A stretch of DNA of 10,303 nucleotides, from positions 1-10,303 of the forward strand of contig DGVT01000110.1 of assembly GCA_002395965.1 (NCBI GenBank), read 5' to 3'. Shown piece by piece: positions 1 to 6,955 of the stretch. Within the stretch, counting starts at the first letter, position 1. Each line of letters begins with the position of its first letter. The stretch is from Porphyromonadaceae bacterium UBA4277. Lineage in GTDB: Bacteria > Bacteroidota > Bacteroidia > Bacteroidales > Muribaculaceae. A program made the translations under genes and the position numbers. The notes below the pieces were generated by a model, which did no database searches, was not told the origin of the DNA, and was given only the letters and a program-made list of their open reading frames with translations.

Positions 1-3
1 TAT

Positions 4-235
4 CAGGGGTTTACACCCCTGCCTAAGTTCTGTCGCCCTTTCAGGGCTTACTGCGCATCGCGACTCATTCATAATCCTCGTTCGGCTGGATTTGCAATCC
101 GGCCGCCAGGTAACCTGCGGATTTGCAATCCGCCACCCCATGAGGGCTACCGAGGTGCCGGGACGGAACGGGGATTGAAAATCCCCAGTTAAGCCCTGGC
201 GGATTATAAATCCACCAGAACTGGCAAACTGGTGG
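4..235. repeat. REP-like array of short hairpins
   Basis: No gene is seen here. Seven short hairpins lie side by side: 4-21 (CAGGGGT/ACCCCTG), 35-47 (GCCCT/AGGGC), 83-105, 117-133 (GCGGATT/AATCCGC), 170-186 (GGGGATT/AATCCCC), 196-218 and 212-235 (CCACCAG/CTGGTGG). Hairpins three to six share a GGATT/AATCC stem core and have 3-nt loops (TGC, TGC, GAA, ATA), while the outer stem bases change in matched pairs. Such clusters are common in Bacteroidetes intergenic DNA and resemble REP sequences mobilised by IS200/RAYT-type transposases. No transposase is present in the window, so that link is inference. The cluster may continue left of base 1. Confidence 0.75.
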
Positions 236-366
236 CGCACGACTTACGGCACGCGGCACAGTACTAACATGCATACTGAATACACATTATTAAATAATAA
301 AGCGGATTGCTCAAAACAATGATTAATTCAAAATTATAATGCAACTATATTCAAAGAAATAACTAT

Positions 367-433
367 CTATGTTATCATCTATGTTATCTATGTTATCATT
401 TGGTTAAATTCAGAGATTATTTCAGAGATTATT
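367..433. repeat. Two short tandem repeats upstream of a promoter
   Basis: CTATGTTATC occurs three times (367-376, 379-388, 388-397). TTCAGAGATTATT then occurs twice at a 12-bp period (409-421, 421-433). The second repeat ends on the -33 element of the promoter at 433-464. The role is unknown; slippage at such repeats could alter spacing of upstream binding sites. Confidence 0.7.
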
Positions 434-464
434 TTGCCGGAATGGCACAAGAATTGTAAATTTG
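433..464 (+). promoter_or_regulatory. Bacteroidetes-type promoter for the 607 gene
   Basis: TTTG (433-436) and TAAATTTG (457-464) are separated by 20 bp. This matches the known Bacteroidetes housekeeping consensus TTTG-N19-21-TAnnTTTG. Transcription would start near 470 and give a leader of roughly 135 nt before the ATG at 607. Confidence 0.7.
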
Positions 465-469
465 CAAAT

Positions 470-606
470 TAATCTATTGTATGCGATACACATTAATAAT
501 GTGCTAACAAATTGACCGACATGGGATGGAGCACTTTTTCTCAAAGACATAGACTTCGGCTTGACATCCTATGGCACGTTGTTTATTTTAGCCCAATAAA
601 GGAATT
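470..606 (+). promoter_or_regulatory. Structured 5' leader of the 607 gene
   Basis: The predicted leader holds a triloop hairpin CACATT-AAT-AATGTG (489-503) and a 9-bp helix with one G-U pair between 520-528 (CATGGGATG) and 565-573 (CATCCTATG). It ends in AAAGGAATT just before the ATG, a Shine-Dalgarno-like AGG. No known riboswitch class is recognised, and no T-run follows the helix. Confidence 0.35.
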
Positions 607-1197
607 ATGAAAAAGGGAATACAATTTATTGCAATCGCAATTATTTGCACTGCAATAACCGGTTGTAAGCAGAGCACTTGTAATAATGCAGCCAACAGCA
701 ATGAAAATAACCCGACAGAATCGAAATCACTCAACCTTGAGGAGAGCATAGGCAAATTTCTTACCGATTCTATCGGCTCTCATTACTCACCGGGTGAAGT
801 GTGCATTCCTGTTGTAACTATAACAGATGCCGACTCGACCGACATGAGCGACATCAAGGCATGGGGCGACTTTTGGGTTTTTAACTACGATGTGAGTGGC
901 GACACGTTAAAGACAGTGTCGGGCGGCAGTCATCCCGGAATGTTCCACCTGATTAAGAATGCCGATGGTTACCAGGTGACAGCTTTCGATGGCGTGGAAG
1001 ATGGTTCGCGCTACATGCCCAGTGCCAAGCGCATTTTCGGCGATCGCTACGACGCATTCAGCGCCATCAACGGCGACGAGGCAAAGCGTGAGGAGTTGCG
1101 CAGAGCTGCTATCGAGGCATATGTAAAGGCAAATGGCATGCCGGTTACCATGTACCAAGACTTCGGCTGGCCGGCACATGCTATAAAGCAGCAATAA
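607..1197 (+). CDS. Small secreted lipoprotein of unknown function
   Basis: A protein of 196 residues. The N-terminus is a lipoprotein signal peptide: basic start (MKKG), hydrophobic stretch to about residue 17, then lipobox Ile-Thr-Gly-Cys with the lipidated Cys at residue 20. A polar linker rich in Asn, Ser and Glu follows (about 21-45), as is usual for lipoproteins held at the cell surface or in the periplasm. The body (about 46-196) is soluble, has no transmembrane segment and shows no motif I recognise. The middle section (WGDFWVFNYDVSGDTLKTVS) looks like alternating beta strands; the end is more helical (DEAKREELRRAAIEAYVKA). The ATG at 607 has AAAGGA just upstream and places the signal peptide correctly. 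A 152-bp gap separates it from the next gene. Function unknown. Confidence 0.85.
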   Translation: MKKGIQFIAIAIICTAITGCKQSTCNNAANSNENNPTESKSLNLEESIGKFLTDSIGSHYSPGEVCIPVVTITDADSTDMSDIKAWGDFWVFNYDVSGDTLKTVSGGSHPGMFHLIKNADGYQVTAFDGVEDGSRYMPSAKRIFGDRYDAFSAINGDEAKREELRRAAIEAYVKANGMPVTMYQDFGWPAHAIKQQ

Positions 1198-1349
1198 CAA
1201 CCAAACCATTGATTTTTCACAGAGCAGCGAGCACTCCCACTGGTGACTATGCCGCCACCTGACGCAGCCAAATCCGGTGCTACGCGTGTATGTTTCGAAG
1301 AAATTCACACAACAAATGGCAAACGCGTCATTAAACAAATATTGAAGCA

Positions 1350-2945
1350 ATGAAACAAATAATTGTGATATTATTAATAGTGACCACGCTCACATGCCAA
1401 GCCGCCGACGTTATCGTTGATGGCGTGAAATACACATGGTCATCAGATTATAACGGCTACATAGTCACCGGCTGGGATGAAGACGACCCTCGCGAAGAGC
1501 TGCACATCCTCGGCGAGGTAGAAGGCCTTGACGTGATTGTCATTCAAGCCGGCGCATTTATCGACAACACCACAATCGTCTCGGCGGTCATCGATGAGGG
1601 CATAACCCGCATCGGGCAAAATGCCTTCAACCGGTGCTCAAGCATGAAGCTGGTGACATTGCCCGAGGGACTGACAACAATCGAGGAAGAAGCCTTCGCT
1701 TATTGCACAGGCCTGACAACGATGGTCATCCCCTCGACGGTAAACGACATCCAATCGCACGCATTCATGTACTGCACAAGCGTGACCGATGTCTATTTCC
1801 TGATGACGACACAAGCGCAGTTAGATGGCTTTGACTGGTGGGACGGACTGTATCACGACACGCCACAAGAAGCCGGTGGCCTGGAGTTCAACCAGTCACG
1901 GCTTCGCAATCCCGACAGCGGCACTCGCATCCATGTGCCACAAGGCACTCTCGGCATATATGAGAACTCAGGTAAGCTCGAGGCCTGGTTACTACAAGAG
2001 CATGACAACAGCTACCCGCTGTGGTGGATTGTGAACTATGGCACAGTGGGCAATACCTACACCGTGAGCGACGACCTGAGCGGCATTTATTCAGACATAA
2101 ACGGCCACTTATATGCCAAAGACGACAATCGCTGGCTTGTGCCCGACATTGCGAAGACCGAAGAAATTGACTACATGGCCACAACGGGCCTTATGACCAA
2201 GCGCAGCAATGTGTATGATCAGAGCAACTGGGTTAAGCTGCAAGCGGCTAATCAGGCACAATTAGCAGCGCTCAAAGGTTATACTATTAACGGAGGCACC
2301 ATCAGTGGCAAGCTAATTGACAAAACCAACCCAAGCATCGAACTTTCAGAAGATTGCGAACCGGTAAAAGGCAATCAGGCTGCATATGTGCCCAACACCT
2401 ACATCGCCGCATCGTTAATGAGCCGGACACAGGTCGGCGCCGACGGCAGCACCTATGCCTTTGTGCGTCCCAAGCACCAGGAGATGGCATTTATCGACTG
2501 GCTCGTGTATAGCGAAAGCGAGGATGGTTTCTACCTCCCCTCCCCCGAATCGGGTTCCAACAATAAAGAGCTCAAAGGCGGCTTCAAGGCAGACCTCAGC
2601 CTCATTGAAAATCCACCGGCTCCCGCCCTGGTGGATTGTGCCATCTATTCTTACAACGCCATCATCAGGCACTCAGGCACCGCCGCCGAAGAGCCATCGG
2701 CTGCAGCGCCACGGCGAGCATCTGCGACGTTCACACCCTATGTTGACGGCGGCATGAGCTCTAAATTCACAGTTTTCCCCCTGTCGCTGCCCGATGACCC
2801 CATTATCACAGGCATCGACTCGATTGTTACCGATGCAACCGCCCCACGCTCGTGGTACTCCATCGAAGGCTGCCACCTGGGCATTGAAAGGCCGACAACA
2901 GCAGGCATTTACCTATTTGGCGGCAAAAAAATAATTGTATATTAA
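1350..2945 (+). CDS. BspA-like leucine-rich-repeat secreted protein
   Basis: A protein of 531 residues. Residues 1-19 are a signal peptide (hydrophobic core, ending near CQA-AD). Residues 62-150 carry about three LRR_5 / BspA-type repeats, recognised by 'NAFNRCSSMKLVTLPEGLTTI', 'EAFAYCTGLTTMVIPSTVNDI' and 'HAFMYCTSVTDVYF', each about 23 residues with the [AN]F..C..[LM] pattern. Known BspA-like proteins are surface or secreted and bind host or microbial partners; the ligand here cannot be told. Residues about 150-500 are a long region with no family I recognise, rich in Asp, Gly and Ser. The last 30 residues (WYSIEGCHLGIERP...GIYLFGGKKIIVY) resemble the short C-terminal tail common in Bacteroidales secreted proteins and related to type IX sorting domains, so export past the outer membrane is possible but inferred. 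Confidence 0.85.
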   Translation: MKQIIVILLIVTTLTCQAADVIVDGVKYTWSSDYNGYIVTGWDEDDPREELHILGEVEGLDVIVIQAGAFIDNTTIVSAVIDEGITRIGQNAFNRCSSMKLVTLPEGLTTIEEEAFAYCTGLTTMVIPSTVNDIQSHAFMYCTSVTDVYFLMTTQAQLDGFDWWDGLYHDTPQEAGGLEFNQSRLRNPDSGTRIHVPQGTLGIYENSGKLEAWLLQEHDNSYPLWWIVNYGTVGNTYTVSDDLSGIYSDINGHLYAKDDNRWLVPDIAKTEEIDYMATTGLMTKRSNVYDQSNWVKLQAANQAQLAALKGYTINGGTISGKLIDKTNPSIELSEDCEPVKGNQAAYVPNTYIAASLMSRTQVGADGSTYAFVRPKHQEMAFIDWLVYSESEDGFYLPSPESGSNNKELKGGFKADLSLIENPPAPALVDCAIYSYNAIIRHSGTAAEEPSAAAPRRASATFTPYVDGGMSSKFTVFPLSLPDDPIITGIDSIVTDATAPRSWYSIEGCHLGIERPTTAGIYLFGGKKIIVY

Positions 2946-2999
2946 TCAACTCGCATTCAGCTTTTTTGTTCTGGCAGGCAATAAATCGATATTTTTATC

Positions 3000-3007
3000 T
3001 AAATTTG
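3000..3007 (+). promoter_or_regulatory. -7 element TAAATTTG before the 3024 gene
   Basis: TAAATTTG is a perfect Bacteroidetes -7 box. The nearest TTTG (2965-2968) is 31 bp upstream, too far for a standard -33 element, so only half of the promoter is convincing. It implies a very short A-rich leader before the ATG at 3024. Confidence 0.45.
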
Positions 3008-3023
3008 CAAAAAAAAAGAAAGT

Positions 3024-4058
3024 ATGCGAGCATATAAGATTTGTATTATAGCATTGTGCGCAGTGTGCCTGCTCACGGCATGCCACAAAGACGAGCCATC
3101 GCCATTCAAGCCCGTAGAGGAACGCACCGTGTTGCTACTCACCAACAGCGGCCAAATCTACAATCAAGACTATGAGCAAGTGATGCAGCTGCCCTACTGC
3201 ACCTTTGCCAGCCAAATCATAAGCGATGGCGACGACTATTTTGTGTCGGGCACCTATGAAAAAGGCGATAAAGATCGAGTGGGCTACTGGAAAAACGGCA
3301 AATGGAACACCCTCCACGTCGATTTTATCGACGACGTGAACCACTGGATATATGGCATTGGCAAGTGGGACTACTACATCTACTTGTTTGACTACCCTAA
3401 CCTGCTTAGGAACAGCGGCATCTTTCCGCTTGAAGACGGCGAGCACTTTGCCCCTGCCGAGCAGGCTCTGGCAGTAACCGAGGGCAAATGCTATGTGGTG
3501 GGTAGCATACAAATGGATGACGAAGGCTTTATTTTTATGCCGGTCCTCTACAGCGAACACAAAGGGAAATACTTAGCCGAGAGACTACCTGTGCCCGAAG
3601 GCACAGTGAGTGGCGACTGCAATAGCGTGTATGCCTACGATAAAGTCCACACCCTGATAGGTGGCTCGATCGACGATCGCCCAGTGCTATGGCACGATAA
3701 GCAGCTCATCATCTTGCCACTGAAATATTCTCACGAAAGCAACATTTACTATGGAGAGGTAAAATCGGTAACCGTCAGCAACGGACACATCTATGCCGTG
3801 GGCAATGAGGCTAACGAACAAGGCAACAAAGTGGCTACAATGTGGTGCGACAACGAGGTCACACAGCTGGTTCAAGACATCGAAACCACATCGGTAGCCG
3901 TTGAGGTAATGAGCTATGAGAACGATGTTTATGTCACAACCTTGGAATTCACCACCAACGATGCCGGTGAGGCTGTCACCAACACATTGCTGTGGATGAA
4001 CGGCAAGCTAATCAAGGTGTTCCCCGGATTAGAGACCAAGAGCTTTACCGTGCTATAA
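3024..4058 (+). CDS. Lipoprotein with propeller-like repeats
   Basis: A protein of 344 residues. The signal peptide ends in lipobox Leu-Thr-Ala-Cys with Cys at residue 20, then a charged, Pro-containing linker (HKDEPSPFKP). The rest repeats a strand pattern of the type '[DH].Y.V.G......VGYWKNGK...L'. Copies are seen around residues 65-95 (YFVSGTYEK...GYWKNGKW), 155-190 (CYVVGSIQMDD...LYSEHKGK), 208-235 (HTLIGGSIDDRPVLWHDKQL), 255-285 (IYAVGNEANEQGNKVATMW) and 305-335 (VYVTTLEF...LLWMNGKL). This suggests a beta-propeller-like fold of about five blades, by analogy with Bacteroidales lipoproteins that report 'value plus label' repeats; the ligand is unknown. It is a surface or periplasmic protein by its lipobox. 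Nothing nearby (no SusC/D, enzyme or regulator) indicates its substrate. Confidence 0.8.
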   Translation: MRAYKICIIALCAVCLLTACHKDEPSPFKPVEERTVLLLTNSGQIYNQDYEQVMQLPYCTFASQIISDGDDYFVSGTYEKGDKDRVGYWKNGKWNTLHVDFIDDVNHWIYGIGKWDYYIYLFDYPNLLRNSGIFPLEDGEHFAPAEQALAVTEGKCYVVGSIQMDDEGFIFMPVLYSEHKGKYLAERLPVPEGTVSGDCNSVYAYDKVHTLIGGSIDDRPVLWHDKQLIILPLKYSHESNIYYGEVKSVTVSNGHIYAVGNEANEQGNKVATMWCDNEVTQLVQDIETTSVAVEVMSYENDVYVTTLEFTTNDAGEAVTNTLLWMNGKLIKVFPGLETKSFTVL

Positions 4059-4190
4059 CAGAGGCCACCGGCCGATCACTGCGCGATGCCATGACATGCG
4101 TGCCATTAAGTCATGCACCTATATAACACACAACAATAATTCCGCTTGACAATAGCCATGTAATAATATTGCAGCTAAGAAAAACCAACT

Positions 4191-4718
4191 ATGGAAACAA
4201 TTATCGTAGATCCCCGCAAGACCACACCCCAAGAGATGGAGCGCGGCATGAGAGACGTGAAACTGGTATTTGACATCAACCACACAATGCCCTACACCGA
4301 CGAATATAACAAGCTGGTAAAAGAATTGTTTGGCACCAGCATAGGCGAAGGCAGCATGGTGCAACCGCCACTCAAAGGCGTGTGCTTCGACCGTGTGAAG
4401 ATAGGCAACAATGTGATGATTATGCCCGACTGCCTGATGATGTCGCGCGGCGGCATCACCATCGATGATGATGCAATGATAGCTGCAAACGTGCAACTCA
4501 TCAGCAACAATCACGACCTGCACGACCGCAAATTGCTCTTGTGCAAGCCGGTGCACATCTGCCGCAATGCCTGGATAGGTGCCGGAGCCACCATCCTGCC
4601 TGGCGTCACCGTGGGCGAGAACGCCGTGGTTGCCGCCGGAGCTGTTGTGACCAAGGACGTAGAGCCAAACACCATCGTCGGTGGCAATCCGGCAAAATTT
4701 ATCAAGAAAATAGATTAA
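4191..4718 (+). CDS. Hexapeptide-repeat O-acetyltransferase (Maa/LacA/NodL type)
   Basis: A protein of 175 residues, close to the usual 180-200 of the maltose/galactoside O-acetyltransferase family, which moves acetyl from acetyl-CoA to a sugar hydroxyl. The N-terminal part (about 1-50) is the short helical cap. From about 66 to the end come left-handed beta-helix hexapeptide repeats (VKIGNNVMI, ITIDDDAMI, VHICRNAWIGAGATILPGVTVGENAVVAAGAVVT). The catalytic His in this family sits in an N-[HN]-[DP] loop, here NNHD with His108. The C-terminus (VEPNTIVGGNPAKFIKKI) is the family's CoA-pocket signature. The protein is cytoplasmic. The acceptor sugar cannot be read from sequence; true Maa, LacA or a nodulation or capsule role are all open. 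It stands alone between the lipoprotein and a convergent glucokinase. Confidence 0.88.
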   Translation: METIIVDPRKTTPQEMERGMRDVKLVFDINHTMPYTDEYNKLVKELFGTSIGEGSMVQPPLKGVCFDRVKIGNNVMIMPDCLMMSRGGITIDDDAMIAANVQLISNNHDLHDRKLLLCKPVHICRNAWIGAGATILPGVTVGENAVVAAGAVVTKDVEPNTIVGGNPAKFIKKID

Positions 4719-4748
4719 CTCGCTAAAGCAAGAAAGGGACAATAAACA

Positions 4749-4784
4749 GAGTCCACTTCAAAATTTTCACTTTGAAGTGGACTC
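4749..4784. terminator. Bidirectional terminator between convergent genes
   Basis: A perfect 14-bp stem, GAGTCCACTTCAAA (4749-4762) and TTTGAAGTGGACTC (4771-4784), with an 8-nt loop. On the + strand it is followed by ATTATTTATAAT; on the minus strand by TGTTTATTGT. It lies 30 bp after the acetyltransferase stop and 18 bp beyond the glucokinase stop, so it can end both transcripts. Confidence 0.85.
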
Positions 4785-4802
4785 ATTATTTATAATACTC
4801 AA

Positions 4803-5765
4803 TTACTCCTTCACTTCCCAGCCCAGGGCCGAAGCACCCAGCACTGCGGCATCGGCTTCCTTCATCTCGCTGAAGATAATCTTAGCCTTGCCACGGAAGA
4901 TGGGCAGCACATTCTTGTCGTAGGCCTCACGAATGGGTTTCATAATCAGGTCGCCACTCTTAGCCAGGCCACCGAAAATCACAAACGCCTCAGGACTCGA
5001 GAATGCAGCGAAATCGGCAAGCGCCTCACCAAGGATTGTGCCTGTGTAGTCGAAGATTTCCTTTGCGAGCTTGTCGCCAGCCATAGCCGCGTCATACACA
5101 TCCTTGCTCGTGATTTGATCCACAGGCATGTCACGCAGCTTCGACTCATCATTGCGAATTTCGAGGAACTCGCGAGCAGTGCGAGCCACACCCGTAGCCG
5201 AGCAGTAAGCCTCAAGACAGCCGGTGCGGCCACAGCCACACTGGCGGCCATTGTTGCGCTTCACAATCACATGACCAAGCTCGCCGGCAAAGCCATCATG
5301 ACCATACACAAGCTGACCGTTAACCACAATACCGCTACCCACACCAGTGCCCAGCGTGATCATGATGAAATCCTTCATACCACGAGCTGCGCCATAGGTC
5401 ATCTCGCCGATAGCGGCGGCGTTGGCATCATTAGTCACGATGCAAGGAATACCGAACTTATTAGTGATTTTCTCGGCCAGCGGTATGGGCGAAGGCCACG
5501 GCAGGTTGGGAGCACCCTCAATCATGCCGGTGTAGTAGTTGCCATTAGGAGCACCGATGCCGATACCGTTAATCTTGCCCTGGGCATCCACGGTGTCGAT
5601 AATGCGGGTGATTGCCTCATACAAATCATCCACATAGTCGTCAAAGTTACTGTGCTTGCCTGTCTTGATCGAGTCGCTTGCCACGACATTACCACGCGCG
5701 TCCACAATACCGAAGGCGGTGTTAGTCCCGCCCATGTCGATACCTATTACATAAGGTTTTGCCAT
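4803..5765 (-). CDS. glk: ROK-family glucokinase
   Basis: A protein of 320 residues, the normal length of a ROK sugar kinase, which phosphorylates glucose with ATP at the entry to glycolysis. Visible motifs in order: phosphate-binding DMGGTNTAFG (10-19), catalytic Asp113 in NDANAAAIGE, ATP-site GTGVGSG (139-145), sugar-binding Glu162 and His165 in GELGH, zinc-binding Cys cluster CGCGRTGCLEAYC (176-188), and a late FGG (near 265) of the nucleotide fold. All key residues are intact, so the enzyme should be active. ROK members also include fructokinases, N-acetylmannosamine kinases and repressors; there is no N-terminal helix-turn-helix, which excludes a repressor. Glucose is the likely substrate but is assigned by family resemblance. 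The gene stands alone, transcribed leftward, sharing a terminator with the acetyltransferase. The protein is cytoplasmic. Confidence 0.92.
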   Translation of the reverse strand: MAKPYVIGIDMGGTNTAFGIVDARGNVVASDSIKTGKHSNFDDYVDDLYEAITRIIDTVDAQGKINGIGIGAPNGNYYTGMIEGAPNLPWPSPIPLAEKITNKFGIPCIVTNDANAAAIGEMTYGAARGMKDFIMITLGTGVGSGIVVNGQLVYGHDGFAGELGHVIVKRNNGRQCGCGRTGCLEAYCSATGVARTAREFLEIRNDESKLRDMPVDQITSKDVYDAAMAGDKLAKEIFDYTGTILGEALADFAAFSSPEAFVIFGGLAKSGDLIMKPIREAYDKNVLPIFRGKAKIIFSEMKEADAAVLGASALGWEVKE

Positions 5766-5811
5766 TTGTCTTTACAATTTTTGTCGTTAATAATTAAAAG
5801 ATTTTCCCCCA

Positions 5812-5819
5812 CAAAGTTA
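5812..5819 (-). promoter_or_regulatory. -7 element TAACTTTG for glk
   Basis: Read on the minus strand, 5819-5812 is TAACTTTG, a perfect Bacteroidetes -7 box 46 bp ahead of the glk start codon. No TTTG is found 19-21 bp further upstream, so the -33 half is missing or weak. Confidence 0.45.
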
Positions 5820-5914
5820 GACATAATTTTACAACCCACATAATTTTTCTCAACAAATGTGACACTACCCCACTACATTCATTTTCTAATCAATTCCAAA
5901 AACTTGTCTTAAAA

Positions 5915-5946
5915 TTTGGATGATTTACAAAAAAACAATAATTTTG
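5915..5946 (+). promoter_or_regulatory. Bacteroidetes-type promoter for a structured RNA
   Basis: TTTG (5915-5918), 20 bp, TAATTTTG (5939-5946): an exact match to the Bacteroidetes consensus in sequence and spacing. The start of transcription would be near 5951-5955. The first plausible start codon with a signal peptide is about 320 nt downstream, so the promoter produces either a non-coding RNA or a very long leader. Confidence 0.75.
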
Positions 5947-5952
5947 CAACGA

Positions 5953-6217
5953 CATTCAAGCGAGAATGCCACCTGATGGCATTATGTGCCATCTAAGTAA
6001 CATAGAGTAGCGTTTTTGTTTTATCCTCGTTTCGAAATCGGCAAAATTTCATACCAAAGGGATAGACAGTAATAAACGCTCGCACGTGCCTATTAACGTA
6101 CCCCCGATAGGCGGGGTATTCTGTATATGGGCAAGGTGTGGGGGTACTGTTTATTTTTGGTAGGGCTTTGCCGAGCCTCGAAACGGATAAACAGAATGAG
6201 TCCCACACTACTTTTTT
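5953..6217 (+). ncRNA. Candidate rod-shaped structured RNA (6S-like or attenuator)
   Basis: A predicted transcript of about 265 nt. A local hairpin GATGGCA/TGCCATC (5975-5981/5987-5993) precedes one long imperfect rod: 6006-6010/6208-6212, 6014-6018/6192-6196, 6020-6026/6185-6191, 6029-6035/6178-6184, 6038-6045/6167-6174, 6052-6058/6156-6162, 6062-6071/6145-6154, 6081-6085/6136-6140, 6087-6090/6130-6133 and apical 6099-6104/6113-6118. This gives about 64 pairs broken by small internal loops. TTTTTT (6212-6217) follows. An own promoter, a T-run end and a rod over 200 nt long are the hallmarks of 6S RNA and of the Bacteroidales-1 RNA class; membership is inferred from shape, not sequence. A competing fold (see 6136-6217) makes a leader/attenuator for the downstream gene the main alternative. 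No conserved reading frame is seen. Confidence 0.6.
6136..6217 (+). terminator. Terminator-like hairpin at the end of the structured RNA
   Basis: GTGTGGG (6136-6142) pairs with CCCACAC (6202-6208), and CTGTTTAT (6147-6154) with ATAAACAG (6187-6194). The structure is followed after TA C by TTTTTT (6212-6217). It uses bases that the longer rod pairs elsewhere, so the two folds exclude each other. The loop is long for a classical terminator, which lowers confidence. Confidence 0.5.
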
Positions 6218-6273
6218 ATATACCTATAGAAAAACGCCAACTTCAGGGACCCGAGAAGGCACACATTATTAAA

Positions 6274-6879
6274 ATGAAAAAATTATTTTTATTAGCGACT
6301 CTGTTCTGCATGGCTATGCCCTCTGCTATGTCGGCTCAAAATGAAATGATTGTCACCAGGTTCTATGTAGGCGGGGCAATTGGTTTTACAACAAACTCTT
6401 ATGATGGGAAGAGACAAAGTTCAACGCTCAAATTCAGTCCTGAATTTGGTTATAACATCAATAACAAAATGAGTGTTGGTCTTGCCTTGGGTTATAATAG
6501 GATCACAAATAAAAGGAATGTTTCAGACGGAACCATTGACCTCCACACTACTACGTTCTCATTTTCTCCATACTTTCGATATGCTTTTTACCGTGATAAC
6601 AAGGTCAACATTTTCTGCGATGCCGGTTTCACTTATTCAAACAGCAATGAGGAAAATTATGAAGCTTCCAAAAAATACGACTATAAAGTAAATGGATTTG
6701 AGATTGGACTGTACCCCGGCATTTCATATCGAATTTCCAGCAAATTCAGCTTAGTCGCTCACTTAGGCAGCCTGGCTTACCGCTCCTCGAAACCCGACAC
6801 AGAAAATGGGAAATCGACCAGTAGATTCGGTTTGAGTCTCGCCAACGGCACCAGCTTTGGACTATTCTATAACTTCTAA
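6274..6879 (+). CDS. Outer-membrane beta-barrel protein
   Basis: A protein of 201 residues when started at the ATG at 6274. That start is chosen because it gives a clean signal peptide (MKKLFLLATLFCMAMPSAMSA, cut before QN); an upstream in-frame ATG at 6127 lies inside the structured RNA and would bury the signal. The mature part alternates polar and hydrophobic residues in strands (FYVGGAIGFTTNS, LKFSPEFGYNINNKMSVGLALGYN, TTFSFSPYFRYAFY, VNIFCDAGFTYS, FEIGLYPGISYRI, FSLVAHLGSLAYRS, FGLSLANGTSFGLFYNF). The chain ends in Phe, the usual signal for barrel insertion by BAM. About eight strands suggest a small OmpA/OmpX-like or porin-family barrel. No periplasmic domain is present. The cargo or role is unknown. 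No separate promoter is seen between the RNA terminator and this start, so expression may depend on read-through. Confidence 0.85.
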   Translation: MKKLFLLATLFCMAMPSAMSAQNEMIVTRFYVGGAIGFTTNSYDGKRQSSTLKFSPEFGYNINNKMSVGLALGYNRITNKRNVSDGTIDLHTTTFSFSPYFRYAFYRDNKVNIFCDAGFTYSNSNEENYEASKKYDYKVNGFEIGLYPGISYRISSKFSLVAHLGSLAYRSSKPDTENGKSTSRFGLSLANGTSFGLFYNF

Positions 6880-6909
6880 TTCAAGTTTTTGAGATATCTG
6901 AAACTTGAA
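6880..6909 (+). terminator. Hairpin at the stop of the beta-barrel gene
   Basis: A perfect 9-bp stem, TTCAAGTTT (6880-6888) and AAACTTGAA (6901-6909), begins one base after the stop codon. The sequence after it (GTTTAGAGTGTTTTGTTT) is T-rich but not a clean run, so it is a plausible weak terminator. It could equally be the edge of the repeat region that follows. Confidence 0.45.
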
Positions 6910-6955
6910 GTTTAGAGTGTTTTGTTTAATGTTTAGAGAGGCTAACGCCTTTTTC

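Noticed and set aside
65..274. A 69-residue open frame on the minus strand
   Set aside because: It is the translation of the hairpin array; the repeated residues simply follow the GGATT/AATCC repeats.
443..458. Sigma-54-like TGGCACA-AGAA-TTGTA before the 607 gene
   Set aside because: The essential GC at -12 is GT here, and a perfect TTTG/TAAATTTG promoter overlaps it.
572..588. Second TGGCACG word in the 607 leader
   Set aside because: No TTGC follows at the required spacing, so the sigma-54 pattern is incomplete.
4090..4115. CATGAC/GTCATG hairpin after the propeller-like lipoprotein gene
   Set aside because: A 6-bp stem with a 14-nt loop and no T-run is too weak to call a terminator.
4146..4169. 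TTGACA and TAATAT resembling an E. coli-type promoter before the acetyltransferase
   Set aside because: The spacing is only 12 bp and Bacteroidetes do not use this consensus.
4119..4742. A 207-residue open frame antisense to the acetyltransferase
   Set aside because: It covers a gene with clear hexapeptide repeats and shows no protein features beyond His/Val-rich shadow composition.
5115..5843. A 242-residue open frame antisense to glk
   Set aside because: It lies opposite a complete glucokinase with intact motifs and has no recognisable domain of its own; it is a codon-bias shadow.
6127..6273. N-terminal extension of the beta-barrel gene from an ATG at 6127
   Set aside because: The extension would put 49 residues before a clean signal peptide and lies inside the structured RNA.
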